Shown here in pieces: positions 24,120-36,712 of a stretch of DNA of 64,000 nt. The notes beneath the pieces were generated by a model. That model worked only from the letters and a program-made list of their open reading frames with translations. It made no database searches and was not told the origin of the DNA. The first letter of the stretch is position 1. Each line of letters starts with the position of its first letter. Source of the DNA: Diphasiastrum complanatum (taxonomy: Eukaryota > Streptophyta > Lycopodiopsida > Lycopodiales > Lycopodiaceae); NCBI GenBank assembly GCA_029204225.1, contig MU832671.1:1-64000 (forward strand), written 5' to 3'. Both the position numbers and the translations under genes were made by a program.

Positions 24120-25330
24120 CATAGAATTAATGAACCGTGGGCAGTTCACCACGGTTCTGAGAACCGTACGGTTTTCAAAGTTTTTTGGCCAGAACCGTGG
24201 TGAACCGTGTAGTTATTAATTAATAAATTATTTTTTTATTTTTTTTTTAGTTCATTTTTTATCAAACATTAATGATCCATAGAATTTATGAATTGTGCAC
24301 GGTTCACCACGGTTCTGAGAACCGTACGGTTCTCAAAAAAATTTGGGGGGACCGTGGTGAACCATACAATTAATTAATTTTTTTTTTTTTGGTTTCCCAC
24401 CCCCAAAAATAGCCCAAAAAAATGCCAAAAAAATTAGGGAGTGGGTAAAGATTAGTACAGTAGCATCATAGAACCCACGGTTCTCAGAACCGTGGGTCCT
24501 GGGAACCGTGGGGTGAACCATACCACGGTTCATGAACCGTGATACGGTTGGTTCCTCTATTTAATTAATTAATTAATTACCAAATTCACAGCACAGATGA
24601 ATTTATAGATTTCACAGATGATACAGATTTGACAGATTTCACATGATGTACAGATGATTGACAGATGATACAGATGATTTGACAGATGTGAAATCATCTA
24701 AAATCATTACTGATTTCACAGATTTCACATGATGTACAAATGATTTGACAGATGATACAGATGATTTCACAAATTATTGACAGATTTCACAGATTTTTTT
24801 GGCCCTTTTTTTGCATATTTTTGGGTTTTTTTCGGGGGGGAAACTAAAAAAAAATAATTAATTAATCAGTACGGTTCACCACGGTTCTGGGCAAAAAAAT
24901 TTAAGAACCGTACGGTTCACTGTACGGTTCTCAGAACCGTGGTGAAGCGATAACGGTTCATTGATTCTATGAGTAGCATACAATAGCAAACAAAGTGCAG
25001 TAGCCAAAAATAGCAAACAAAGTACAGTAGCCAAAAAAATACCCGAAATCTGTGAAATGAGGACCAAAAGTGCCTTGGGAGGGGTTTTGGGGGGAAATGG
25101 GTAGTTAATTAATTAATTAATTAGATAGAGGATCCGTACCACGGTTCATGAATCGTGGTACAATTCATCCCACAGTTCCCAAAACCCACGGTTCTGAGAA
25201 CCGTGGGTTCTATGCATTAATCAAACATTAATTAATTATTTATTTATTTATTTATTTATGATGAACCGTACCACGGTTCATGAACCATGGCACGGTTCAC
25301 CCCACGGTTCTGAGAACCGTGGGTACTATG
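24120..25330. mobile_element. Cluster of foldback/MITE-like elements built on CGGTTC palindromes
   Basis: Six element ends lie here. Left-type ends start CATAGAA at 24120, 24278 and 24467; inverted right-type ends finish TTCTATG, TTCTATG and TACTATG at 24971, 25214 and 25330. Each end carries the palindrome ACGGTTCT(G/C)AGAACCGT (24151, 24309, 24477, 24924, 25188, 25304) followed by further CACGGTT / AACCGTG words and an (AATT)n-like stretch. The core between 24590 and 24860 is made of repeats of CAGATGAT / GATTTCACA. No transposase is present, so these would be non-autonomous. Confidence 0.75.
24467..25214. mobile_element. Candidate foldback element with ~110-bp terminal inverted repeats
   Basis: The left end 24467-~24580 and the right end ~25100-25214 are reverse complements over about 110 bp: CATAGAACCCACGGTTC, then GGGAAC(C/T)GTGGG, ACCACG(G/A)TTCATGAACCGTG and an AATTAATTAATT run. 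CAT flanks both sides (24464-24466 and 25215-25217), a possible 3-bp target duplicate. Confidence 0.7.
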
Positions 25331-26009
25331 CTTGGAACATGCATCAATTTCTTTTTTTGGTTGTTTTATAGAACAACAAGATTTTGGGTGTTTATTGCAA
25401 TAAATCACACTGTAAAATTTTGTAGGCTGTAAAATCACCCGTTGTTTTTTGTTTTGTTTTTTAGTATTCTCTGGTTTCTTTTAATTTCAGCAAATAAAAA
25501 ATGTTTTGGAACATCATTGTTCCACTACAATTATGGTTCACAATAAGAGCCTAGCCCGCCCGATTCGAGTCGGTTTGGACTGAACATTTCGGCCTGATTC
25601 AATGCAGCTGAAAACTATGAGTCCTTGTTCTACTTGTGATCAGGCTTAATCTTGTGAGTGGCTATGGTAGAATGGAATGTCATAGCTAGGAGCCTAATAA
25701 TAGATGATATTGCAGTCCCTATTGCTTGGGGGTGAGCATTACGACAATGTCTATGCTCATTTGGTTGGGCTGGAATGACCTATGCCTAGCTCTATATAAT
25801 TTTTAATTCTCTAGCTGGTGCTGTGGGAGTCTTTACAAATTAACCTCAAACTTATATGAGACTCGTGAAAACCTTTTGAGAAGCTAAGATTATAGGACAA
25901 TGGAGCACAACGTCAATCTAGAGAGTAGAATCCTCAAGGTTCGAGGTTCGAGGGAGCATCCTAAGCCCCCAACCGCGCTCTTTATAAATAGGCTTTTATA
26001 ATCATAAAG
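25331..26009. other. Spacer between palindrome-bearing elements
   Basis: No ORF or repeat recognised. Confidence 0.4.
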
Positions 26010-26130
26010 CATAGAATCAATGAACCGTTAACGGTTCAGTACGGTTCTGAGAACCGTACAGTGAACCGTACGGTTCTCAAAACATTTATGCAGGAACCCT
26101 GTGAACCGTGGAGGTAATTAATTGATTAAT
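26010..26130. repeat. Isolated CGGTTC-palindrome element end
   Basis: CATAGAATCAATGAACCGT at 26010, palindrome ACGGTTCTGAGAACCGT at 26041-26057, then GTACGGTTCTC and an AATTAATTGATTAATT run with a T tract. It is closest to the inverted end at 24860-24971. No partner end was found to the right. Confidence 0.7.
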
Positions 26131-27304
26131 TTTTTTTTTTGGTCCCACCCCCAAAAACAGCCCAAAAAATCCTTAAAAATTTTTCAGAAAAAGCAGATTT
26201 GTAGGGAGTTTAGATTATTTACTTCAAATTATTTAATGGCCTTGGTTTTTTTAGTAGCCACCCCCAAAAACAGCCAAAAAAAAAAAGGCCCTCTCTCTCA
26301 ACCTCTACCACAAAAAATGAGAAATGAGGGTCAAAAACGAGCTATGAGGGTCATAAAGGAATCATCTAGAACAAGTGACTTGCGTGACTTTGTTAAAAGA
26401 GGAAACATTCCTTTGAGAGTAAAACGATAGAATTACCTATGCTTCCAACTTTTTATTGGTTTTAGTATGTCGATAGGAGGCTAGATCCATGAAGAACTAG
26501 TTGGCTACGGTGTAGAAATTTTCTTTACCCTTCACTCAAGATAGTTCATCATGAATATCCACACAAGGTCATAGTTCGTGCGCAATTCAAATCAAGGAGA
26601 TTTGAACGAATAGAAAATTTGCTTTAGAGGTTCAAAATGAGCTCTTGCCAAACACTTAAAAAATCCTAACAAAAATCAAAATTTTGAAAAAGAAGTGGGA
26701 GTACGTGGGCAAATTTTGAGATTTCGAAAAAGTTAAACACAAAAAATTAGTTTGGAACTATGCTCAAGGTGTATGTGAATTCATCTTACACGGAGTGATA
26801 CTAGTTGATTACAGATAGTGCCCAAACGACATAAGGCCATTTTGACTTGCACAAAAGTGTCGTGCATGATGAGTCCAACAACAGAAGGCAATCCATTGTC
26901 TACAGCTCTGTTATCAGCAGAAAGATACCAACGCTAATAAAAACCCAGCATCTGCTTGCAAAATGTATAACGTCTACGCTTCCCATGTGGTGTGACTCAC
27001 ATTTCCTCTCCAGGCCTGTGGATTGAGAGGAAGAGGTGGAAATGGGAAGACAAAGGACCTGTACTGTTAAATTCAGTGGTCTACCATGATCAAAACAAAG
27101 GTATTGTGCTTAGAAATAGTTTGATCACAGTAATAATGGGTCAGACATGGGTAGCAGGTACTGCACACCATATAACTATTAATTTTGAAACACGAAACAT
27201 ATTACGTTTCAGCAACATGGATCAATTCTCAGAGTTTCAAAGGAGGCTAAATATACCTCAATATATACAAGTTACAGAGTTGTTGTGAAAACAATATGAC
27301 GAAG
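26131..27304. other. Intergenic, nothing recognised
   Basis: The first ~150 bp resemble the CCCACCCCCAAAAA(C/T)AGCC tail seen after the element end at 24278. The ORF at 26992-27288 has no family I recognise. Confidence 0.4.
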
Positions 27305-27758
27305 AACGTATTATTACCTCTGGATTATGCAAAAGTGATATTCAATAATCAAATCACGCAATTCAGCATAGATCATCAGCAAATATTTAAATCATAATCG
27401 ACACTTAAGAACTACGTCATCAATAAATATAAGTCATATTAACATATTTGAGCTATGTGATCAATAAATACAGGTCATAGTAGAGTTGGCAAAACAGAAA
27501 CTGCATGAGAATAGTCAGCTACCTTATTGATATGCATAAAAATCAAAGTTTACAGCACCACTTGTAAAGAAAAACGTATTACTGCCACCTCCGGATCTTG
27601 CAAAACTGGAAATCGATAGTCGGATCCTGTAATTCAGGCTTTACTTTGAACTGGGCACCAACAATTTGGAGCTTCCTGTCGACTGGAGCTATCGCAAAAA
27701 CCCTTCTCTGCGTCTGTTTTTCTTTTTTCTCGAGCTCTCTGCTTTGCCATACGACTGT
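27305..27758 (-). other. Exon-like sequence with a duplicated 65-bp segment, unrecognised
   Basis: On the minus strand an open stretch from 27758 to ~27591 reads RRVFAIAPVDRKLQIVGAQF and then KPELQDPTIDFQFCKIRR before a possible GT donor. About 270 bp downstream (27305-27367) a second copy reads AELRDLIIEYHFCIIQR before GTAATA. The similarity is at both DNA and protein level. I do not recognise the family; it may be two exons of a duplicated or decayed gene. Confidence 0.25.
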
Positions 27759-30630
27759 TCAACTATGATCACAGCAACAGCCCGTCACTCTTCATTTTGA
27801 AAGAGAACAATGGTTTTGGGTGCAAGAGAGCAAAGTTGCATTTTCTGAAGCAATGGTGCGAGGGAACCTTTAAGCAGACGGTTTTAAGAAAATCAGGGCG
27901 TCATGACGAAAAGGGAGATGAGCCTTCCATGACGAAAAGGGAGGAAGGGCAAGGGCGGGGAAGAGAGAGACATTAAAAGAACAAGGCGCGCCAAAACATT
28001 TTTGTGATTCATTCAAATACAAAACTAAACTGAAAAGCATAGTTATTACCTTAAAGAAGAGAAATTCACGATCTTAATAGAGTGTCACCAAACTCATATG
28101 AGGATATGATTCTATTGTAAGGCATAGAAGTGAATTATAGTCTTATCCACATCATATTGAGATGTACATAGAAAGAGCCAAAAAAATTCTTGCCAAAACA
28201 AAAGAGTGGGGTTTTCTTTTTTGAGACTGAATTCATTAATTATGTGTTCAAGAAAGCGCATTCAAGAGGTATAAAAAAACTCAGATTGATAATGAGGATA
28301 TGTAGAATTAGACGACGACCATACCACAACAAAGGCTCCATGACTATTGTTTGGATTAAAATCAGATGAATAATGGAGATGGAATGTTAATATTCGGATA
28401 GATGGTAAATTGTATTCACTATGTCCATTCATGAATATATTTACTCACTTTCATGATGGCTCTATTATGTGAACAAGTTTTTTCGAATCTTTGGACTTAA
28501 TTTTCTCTTCATGTCTTTTACGTATCTGCACAAACATACAATGTTCAGTGTGAAGGATTTCAGATCATTCAAGATCTAATCCATGTCCACGATCCAATAA
28601 GGAGCAAACCAACAATCATGCCAAAGTAGAAAAATCAACATCTACATACAAAATGAGATGCAAACTCTAAGAGATACTGATCATGAACCAAAACATAAAA
28701 TATGTTTACTGTCCGTACAATTAAGTACCCTATTGTATTTCACACGTATGGAACCGAAAATAGCAATAAATGATCATCTACACATAGAATTGCAAGATAA
28801 CATCATGAGAGTGCACCAATGAGTAGTAGAATGATGAAATAAGAGAGAGAAGAGAGAAGATGTGTCTCTCCTTTTATAACAGGTCCAAATCCTATTTGGC
28901 CACTTGGCTTTCCCTCCAAAATGTAAACCCTACTATTTTTGGGTCTAGATTCAATGTACCCAAAGTTCAAATTTGAATCTCTCTCAAACTCGACTACCAA
29001 CTTTCTCACACTTTCGGAAAGTGTTTATGAATGTATTTTAAACTAATATAACTTCAAAAAGTTTTTCTCTAAGTCTAAAATGAGTTTTGGCCTCATATTA
29101 ACAATTTACCAAAATATGACTAAACTTGTTGAAATCTCTCACATTCAACAGTACAATTAGTTTTCATGTTGATCTTGAGAGACGTTGTGTATGGTTCAAG
29201 AAAAGGAATTTAGTTTATCTTGCAAATTGTTTAGTCTTTTGACTGCAGTTCTTTTTTAGTTTTCTAAACCTTGGAATTTGATTAAACCAAGTTCTTTTGG
29301 ATTTTAGGTGATTGAAATTTGTTTTAAATTACTTGGAGTTTAGTTATTGGATTTTTATAGTTATTGGAGCTTTACTTGTTTTTGTTGAGCTCGTATCGTC
29401 CCCTCCTCCCTCTGTACCTGCACAACTCCAATAGTTGGAGTGGAGATTGAGGTACATACAAGGGAGTCGAGGCGAATGGAACTTAAGTCAAATTTAATTG
29501 ATTTGGAATCCTTTTGCCATGTACCATCTTTGGAACTTCCACTTTGAAGTTAACTTCTAGAAGGGACAAATGGGGCTTTTCTTAAGCCCAACTTGTCCTT
29601 TTTGCATGGAAGGAGAGGGAAGAGCCTGGAGGAGGGGGTTAAAGGAAAGTACATTCACTTTCCCTCACCCAACTTTTCCGGGTTCAAGTTGAGTCTCCAT
29701 TAGCTCAAGGTTGTGTATATTCTTGTTTCTTGAGCTATATTTCATAGTTTTTTTAAGGTTTTCACATCGTTGCTCTCTGTTTTGCCTCTAGTTTTTTTGC
29801 TACCCTCTCTTTTTCCATGGACTCTCCTATGGAGGCAACCCAAGTTCCAAGCCCTATAGGGGTCGATATGGAGGAGACACCTTAAATAAAAGGGACCAAT
29901 CGTATGTCAAGATTCACATGGGCCAATCATAAGTAGCCCTTCATTTAACACTTAACAATCAAATGTGAAATGGAGTTGGTCGTCAACTCACTTGCCAAGA
30001 TTTCAAAAATGGGTGGCAAGTGAAAGGGCCGGCAAAGGGACTTGTCCATAATCTGAAACCACCCTTAATTTCATGAGATAAAAAATCCACAAGGTTTGCT
30101 TATGGAATATTATGGGATATTATCCCACTCCCCCTGGAAGCCACATAGCTCATGGCACTCCAATTAACAAAGAATGTATGGCATGGGTGCATTGGGCTCA
30201 AACCCTAGACATGCCTCCAACGTACAAGGGTCCTGCAGCTCCATAGCTGATCTCAAAACCCAGCGCTCGCTTCCCTTCCCATCGTCATATTCAACGCATG
30301 TGCAGGGCCCTGCTCTTGCCATCTCTACCTAACTAAAACATCATCAACAAGGATTCACTGTTGATCCCAAACATTATAACATAGCAACTCAACATGCAAA
30401 TTAATTCAACTCATTCATATCCACCACATTAGCTTTAGCGCCACAATGTCCAAATCACAAGGTGCTCAAGTGTGGAGCATTCCAAGAATAATGTACTACT
30501 TTGAATTCTCAACTTCAAATGAATACAAAAGAATATGTGCTGGTGAAGTGACTGCAATGTAAATGAAGCTGCTATAGATGATGGAACATTTTACTAGCTG
30601 AAGCTAAGTCGGGTTCTTGTGCTGCTGCTA
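27759..30630. other. Gene-poor stretch
   Basis: AT-rich. Contains a GC-richer patch with a repeated ATGACGAAAAGGGAG word at 27900-27950 and a pyrimidine-rich stretch near 29400-29420. No recognisable gene or complete transposon. Confidence 0.4.
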
Positions 30631-31659
30631 TCAGGCAAGTGACAGGAAAATTTTCAATTTTGTATAGGCGTTCTCCATGTCACCCTCCACTTCTGGAAAA
30701 TTTATTGCATGATCCTTTTCTGGATACTCCAGCACTGTCACTCCATGCCCACCTCTTTTCAATGCTTCTACATATTGTATGGCTCGGTCATAGTATGGAT
30801 CCCTGCCACCCAGAATCAGAAGAGACGGAGGAAGCTGGAACAAGGCCAGATCAGGAGCATCTGAACTGCTAAAGTCGGCGTAACGATGGCTCCTATCAGC
30901 CCCAACAGGCAGCGAGAATGCCCAGAAATCATCAGAGAGTTTCATCTGTAATACTCCATCAACGTATGTATTGCCAAATTTGAGCTCAGAATATGTCCTT
31001 TCCAATCCCCCAAAGAATGGAACCTCCAGTATAAGGCCGCGGATTTGGAGCGGAATCATGTCTTCCGTGGAGCACCTAAGTGCAATATGATGCACCATAG
31101 TAGCACCAGAGCTCTGTCCCATCAGAAAACACTGCTGATAATCTCCATAAGCAGCCAGCCATGGTTCTTTTTCAGAAGCGGCTTTTCCTTTGGCAGCTTG
31201 GAGCTGCAGCCACTTCAAGGCAGAGAAGGCGTCATCAAAAGCTGCAGGCAGGCGGTGCTCCGGAGCCAACCTGTAGTCCACGGATACAACGATCACATTC
31301 AGCTTTGCGCTCATTTTACAACAAATGTCATGCGCAAAGGAAGAAGCTGCACTGGCCACTATAAATCCACCTCCATGGAAGTACACAACGATGGGCAAAC
31401 AACCATCCTCATTCGATTCCCCGCATATCTGAGAACTACACTTTGCACTCTGGGGAAGATAAATCCGAACCCATATGCCAGTGATGCTGTCGATCATCAC
31501 ATCCTTTGAGACAGCTCCATGCACAGCCCAATCTGGATCTGCAGATGCTGTGGGGAAGACCTGATCATGTGCTGATCTATCTACTGAGCCATCAGCATAG
31601 ATCCTTACCCCAGGAATTTCACAAATCAATTCATGGGCAAGAGGCTTGGTGTCCACCAT
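30631..31659 (-). CDS. Carboxylesterase, plant CXE family (alpha/beta-hydrolase fold-3)
   Basis: Single-exon gene of 342 codons from ATG 31659; the frame is open four codons further to a GTG, but a plant gene should start at the ATG. Abhydrolase_3 domain with every key element: oxyanion-hole HGGG at residues 95-98 (VVYFHGGGFIVA), VDYRLAPEHRLPAAFDDA at 127-144, nucleophile Ser183 in GQSSG, Asp287 in LGGRDPYYD and His317 in EKDHAINF. Length and order are normal for plant CXE proteins, which hydrolyse small ester substrates in the cytosol. The gibberellin receptor GID1 belongs to this clade but lacks the catalytic His; its presence here argues for an enzyme rather than a receptor. There is no signal peptide or transmembrane segment. 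It stands alone, with no gene within several kb. Confidence 0.93.
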   Translation of the reverse strand: MVDTKPLAHELICEIPGVRIYADGSVDRSAHDQVFPTASADPDWAVHGAVSKDVMIDSITGIWVRIYLPQSAKCSSQICGESNEDGCLPIVVYFHGGGFIVASAASSFAHDICCKMSAKLNVIVVSVDYRLAPEHRLPAAFDDAFSALKWLQLQAAKGKAASEKEPWLAAYGDYQQCFLMGQSSGATMVHHIALRCSTEDMIPLQIRGLILEVPFFGGLERTYSELKFGNTYVDGVLQMKLSDDFWAFSLPVGADRSHRYADFSSSDAPDLALFQLPPSLLILGGRDPYYDRAIQYVEALKRGGHGVTVLEYPEKDHAINFPEVEGDMENAYTKLKIFLSLA

Positions 31660-33783
31660 CTCTGCCTTCACTGTCTATGCAGTGCACTCAAACAGATGCT
31701 TTTTGGTGCTTACTTCTATTATTTGCAAAAAAAAAGTCTTGATCAAAGACACAAATCACAATCCAATGTCTCTCTTGCCACCATTTCTTAGGTTTTGGCA
31801 AGTGAGATGGTGAGATGGAGTGTAGTATGGCACGTGATATGCGTGCCTCTGGGTATGGAGATAGAACTACGAGATGCCCCAACAAAAAATGCTCATCTTC
31901 AAGGTCTTCATTTTTTGAGAGCAATTTTTAGATTCGAGCACTGTAACTACAACTGGGCTTGAAATGTTTTTCACAAGCCTCTACAGCCACCCACATATCT
32001 AGGAGAGATGCTCTTATTTTCATATATATGCAGAAAATGTGGAATAGGAAAACAACTTATGCAACAAAAATGCACATTGCCATGTTGCGGGCATGGAGGA
32101 CGGGCAAATGACGACGGGCATAAACAAAATTGTTCTAGGGCCACAGGGTGGACAAGGAACTCTAACACTCGTTATTAGAGTATCGTGCTCACAAAAGACG
32201 GGTGCATGGGCCGAACGGTATTTCATAACTAGGTGCTAAGGTTAAATGGAATGGTGCAAGTTAATTGGCCATTTTGAATTCTAATTCTTGTCATGCCATT
32301 GGACAAATTCTTACTCCAATTGGCAAACCGGGCAAAGGCATTCCCTCAGAAAAGGCCACTTGGCGAGAAGGATAAAAGACCTAGAGACGATGCGAAAGGC
32401 CAAGTACTTAAGCTTGCCCACCGGAATACAGCAAGAATTTTTTTGCCAGAGGGCAAGAGCGTTGGACAAGGGCCATTGATAATTAAAGTAGTCAAGGAAG
32501 AGAGAAGTGTAACGACAAAGGTCAACAACACGCTAGCTTAAGAGGGAAGAATCAAGGGTAGGCTCCCAACCCCAAAGGATTGAGGACGTGTGCAATTGAA
32601 GTAGTGGAACGAACTATCCATAGTTGGTGAGTTCTTGTCATGACTGGCTGATGTTGCTTCTTCTTGAAAATGTTGTTCCCCGCTGGCAGTTTGGTCGCCA
32701 AACCCTTGTCTTATTGGAAATTGTTGACCTTGTTGGAGGTTTGATTTGCACTAGGAGTTGAGTACTAAACCCTAAACCCAGAACCATATACTTTTTATTT
32801 CATTGAGAGATCTGACGGTGCAAGCATTTTTTTTAGTCACAAACCATTTCAACTTGCCTGAATAGTTGAGTTGAAGTCTATGGGCATGTACATGTCTATG
32901 GCTCAGCTGGTCCATATCTACATTCTAGTCATAATGTAGAGTGTGTCTTATCTGTTTTTGACATGCTCAATATGATTCAAAAGTTAAGAAAAGACAATGA
33001 TGTACTTTTCTCTATAGACCGATAGAGTGGTAGGGCTAGTGGCTTAGCAAAGCCCTAATCCACCAACTTAAGCTCATAATTATCCTCGATTTCAATTATA
33101 TAGTTTTTGAGATATGTGTGGAGTGTTCTTTCTCCCTCTTGATTTTCACATTTGTAGATCATAGCCACAAGCCATTGGAGAATGTGTGTGATCAAGCTCA
33201 TGGATAGTCGCACTTTGAGATCTAATGTGATCGGAAATAACAAAGTCTTTGGTTCAGTTCAAAGAAGATCAATTCATATAAAACCCCATAACACACATGC
33301 TATGGGCTAGTTGATGGAACATTGGTTGCAATAGATCCAATTCACGGCCAATTAATGATCCAATTCATGGCCAATTAATGAACAAGCAAGAGCTAGGAGA
33401 GGTCGCTAGACATCCAAAGTAGCTATGGTGAAGTGATTCTCAGACTTGAATAGATTGTAGCTCCAAAGGTATGCAACAAGGCTAATTCTTGACAACTAAG
33501 ATTTCAACTAAAAAACTGCTGGATCTTGCTCGAAAGGCATGTGTCTTTGGTGCTATAAAAGCTCATGGCTAAGTGCTAGAGTGGGTGAATGGTGCCAGAA
33601 TGTCATATAATGTTGTGGAGATTTCACCCCCACTGTGGAGAGAAAGTGGAATAGAGATAATTTTTATATCGTTATGAATCTTGATAAGTGTGAAAAAATA
33701 GTCCAAATTGGCAAATATCAACTTGAGGCCTAAATATGACAAACTAAAATAGTTTGACCAATGACAAAAGGTAGTTTACTCAA
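31660..33783. other. Upstream of the carboxylesterase; no gene recognised
   Basis: Contains the presumed promoter of the carboxylesterase (no clear TATA box assigned). The ORFs at 32288 and 32293 overlap in different frames and resemble nothing I know. Confidence 0.4.
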
Positions 33784-34193
33784 GTGCACATGCCACATAG
33801 CAATGGACTCATACAAAGGAAAAATCACACCATTGTGATGATGAAAAAAATAAACTTAGCAAGCTTTTATTGGTCGGACGCTTGTAACACTACTACCTTC
33901 TTGCAAAATAGGAGCCCCACTATCGTGGTTTTCAAAGTGACCCCTGAAGAGGCATTTATAGGTATAAAGCCAAAGGTTGAAAAGTTTTTGGTGCAAAGCT
34001 TCTTTGCACATGCTAGAAAAAGAGAGAAATAAGCTTGATGCAAAATCTGTTAAGTGAGTTTTTGTTGGATACGACGAGAAAACAAGGGCATGTAATTGTT
34101 TTGATCTTATGACGTGAAAAAAAGATGATAGTAAAGATGTAATCTTTGATGAAATCCACATGGTGGATGAATCTAGTGATAAACGTGAAATCT
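33784..34193 (+). pseudogene. Decayed copia integrase fragment
   Basis: Plus strand, NGLIQRKNHTIV matches the copia integrase NGVAERKNRT-type motif with the catalytic glutamate replaced by glutamine. Then come ASFYWSDACNTTTFLQNRSP and TPEEAFIGIKPKVEKF, and after frame loss FVGYDEKTRACN and DVIFDEIHMVDE. No LTR, gag or RT accompanies it. Confidence 0.75.
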
Positions 34194-36071
34194 TTTGAAA
34201 TGGGTCAAAATCCTATAACCATTTAGCAATTTTATAATTCTATAACAAAATACTTTTTTGCGCAAAAATTCTCAAACTCCATAGAAAAAAATACTACAAG
34301 ATCATGCAGTTTGACTAAAAACACTAGGACACCATGTCAAAAAATAAATAAAACTTTTTAATAAAACCAAACATTAAATTGTCCAGTGATGAACAAAATA
34401 CAAAAATATTTGTAATTTTTTTTAATAATCGAAACTAATTTTTCTAATTAACTCATCGAATGCAATTGATGCTAGCTATGTTATGAATCGTTAACAAAAA
34501 AAAATTGCATTGTGACTTGCTCCATTGTTGTCAAGTTGAAGATGATGGATGTGCAATCAACCCAAGACGTTCTTGTAAAATTGATATTGCTGGCTTTCGT
34601 TAATGATTCGTCATGGGCAATTTGAAATTGAAACCAAAAAGTCTTTAAGATCTATATCAACTCTTGCTTGATTCTTTGTTGAACACTTCTTTTTGTCCTT
34701 TGGATCTACTTGTAACATTTCTAACTCATATATTATAATTTTCACCGCAATCCAAAATGGATGATTTTCACTATTTTCAAAGCTAAAAGTGCAATGAGGC
34801 TCCCTACTTCAATTTCACTGAGATTATTAGACCATGGTGGCTTTTACAGTTTGACGACTTTTTTGAGAACCCAAATAGATTTCATGTTGTTTGTTTTGCA
34901 CAAGGGATTTGTGAAACCATTGAGGATTCACCTGGAGTTGTTAGAAGTTTTGACCTTAACAACTAGTGAAACTCTTCAAATGAGTTTGTATCTCCCAACT
35001 TAAAAAGCAAATTGAGTTTTTGCTCTTCAAGATAATTCATCCATCAATGTATATTAAACTTGTCAAAAAATTGATACGCTGCTTGAACGCTTGATTTCAA
35101 AAATTCAAAGTTTTGAATGGATCAGTTGAACATTGTTATTTTTAGCCTTCTACTCTTCCAAAATAGATATTAGATGATACAAAAACTCAAGCTTAACTTG
35201 AGTAAAAAGCATATTATGTAAAAAAATGAATCCCTTGAAAAGATAAATAAAATTCCAATATTACTTTTCCCACAATAATGTGATGCCTTCTATGAAGATT
35301 TAAGATCCAATATGATCCTAAATATAGATCTAGGCACAATAGAAGATGCACAAAAACAAATGTCAAATTTGTAAACAATTCTACACATCGCATTTCTAGT
35401 TTGATAAAGATCAACATAACATAAAAAGATAGAATCAAAAGGTATCCAACATATGAAAAGATCTAATCCTAATTTCTATAAACAAGTCGTACAACAAAAA
35501 ATCATTTATTACCACTCTCCAATAGAGATAAACAAGCATGCATCAAGTATTCTACTCAAAAGTGAAGAGAACTCCAAGCCTTCTCCACGACCTACCTACT
35601 ATTTATAGCTGAATGTGATGACTCTCTCTCTATAGTCTTGGCCTAGCTTATCCAAAACTTGACCTAAACTAGTCATATTTGCCAAAATTGTGTAAAGCTA
35701 AAAATAAATTTTTTCATGACTAAGTGACCAAGTGAACTTGGAACCAACTTAAAAATTGGTCATGTCACCTACTTTCACATGTGTGAGAAAACATGTGAAG
35801 TTTATTTGGTAATTTGGCCTCGTATAGGCGCAAATTGCCAAACTAACTAGAAAGCTAGAAAAGTAGTTGACAATTTTCACACTCCCTCTTCAACTAGTTT
35901 TAACATAGATTTAGAACATAATCCAAGATGTGCTATACGATTTATGAATAAGTCTTTTCCTCTGAGTATCTATAAATATGAAACGTAAAGATTTCATAAT
36001 TGATGTGTCACTATTTCTTACATCAATTTTACATATCAAGATGAAAAACTAACCTGATGAGTAACATAGAA
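34194..36071. other. AT-rich stretch, no gene recognised
   Basis: Probably old transposon remains, given the integrase fragment just to the left, but I find no motif. Confidence 0.4.
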
Positions 36072-36712
36072 TCATAATGAATGGGTTCCTCCATGCTTCC
36101 ACCTTTGAAAGCAAACATGATTGAAAACAAAGACATGAATGTATTTTATCTTGCTTCCTCCATATTCCACTTCATGTGAGGCATATGTACCAAAAACCAC
36201 CGTGAATGAGCCTCCATTGCCACCTTGCCATAACGGATCACCAATTTCCTTTGACCTTACTTGAGTCTTCAATAACCTTAGATCCTTAGTTCCTTGACCA
36301 TTGGGTTCCATTTCAATTCCTTTGACAAGTTCCAAATTGCCAATTTCACCTTGGCATTGATGAAGCACATTAAGATCAACCTCTTGACCTTCCATAAGAC
36401 CATCATGACCCATGCTTAAAAACATTTTCCATTAATGAAATCCATTTCATGAAGACATCCATCCTTTTGCATTCCATCATCTACACGAGAAGATGAATCA
36501 AAACATGTGAGTAAAGCAAAGTTTGTACATTCTACAACTTGCTTACCCTTCTCATCATGTCTAAGCCTTGATGGTTTTTGCCTTTGCCATGATGATCTTC
36601 TTAGAACTTGACTTGTAGAAGCCTTATCATCACTAACATCCAAAGAACCAACACCATCATTAAGAATGTTAGATCTGTTGGTGTATGAAAGATGGTCTGC
36701 TTGGTCTACCAT
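36072..36712 (-). pseudogene. Possible copia integrase-to-RT linker fragment
   Basis: The frame 36416-36712 contains STSQVLRRSSWQRQKPSRLR followed by CTNFALLTCFD, resembling the variable linker before copia RT (RRSSR-QRQPPSRL type, then -FAL-). The adjoining frame 36072-36425 is not recognisable. No catalytic motif is present, so the assignment is weak. Confidence 0.3.

Noticed and set aside
24120-26130. CRISPR-like array of palindromic repeats
   Set aside because: Repeats are irregularly spaced, inverted relative to each other and lie in a plant nuclear genome; foldback transposon ends fit better.
31660-31671. Four extra N-terminal codons of the carboxylesterase from a GTG
   Set aside because: A nuclear plant gene should start at ATG; the next ATG (31659) gives a normal family N-terminus.
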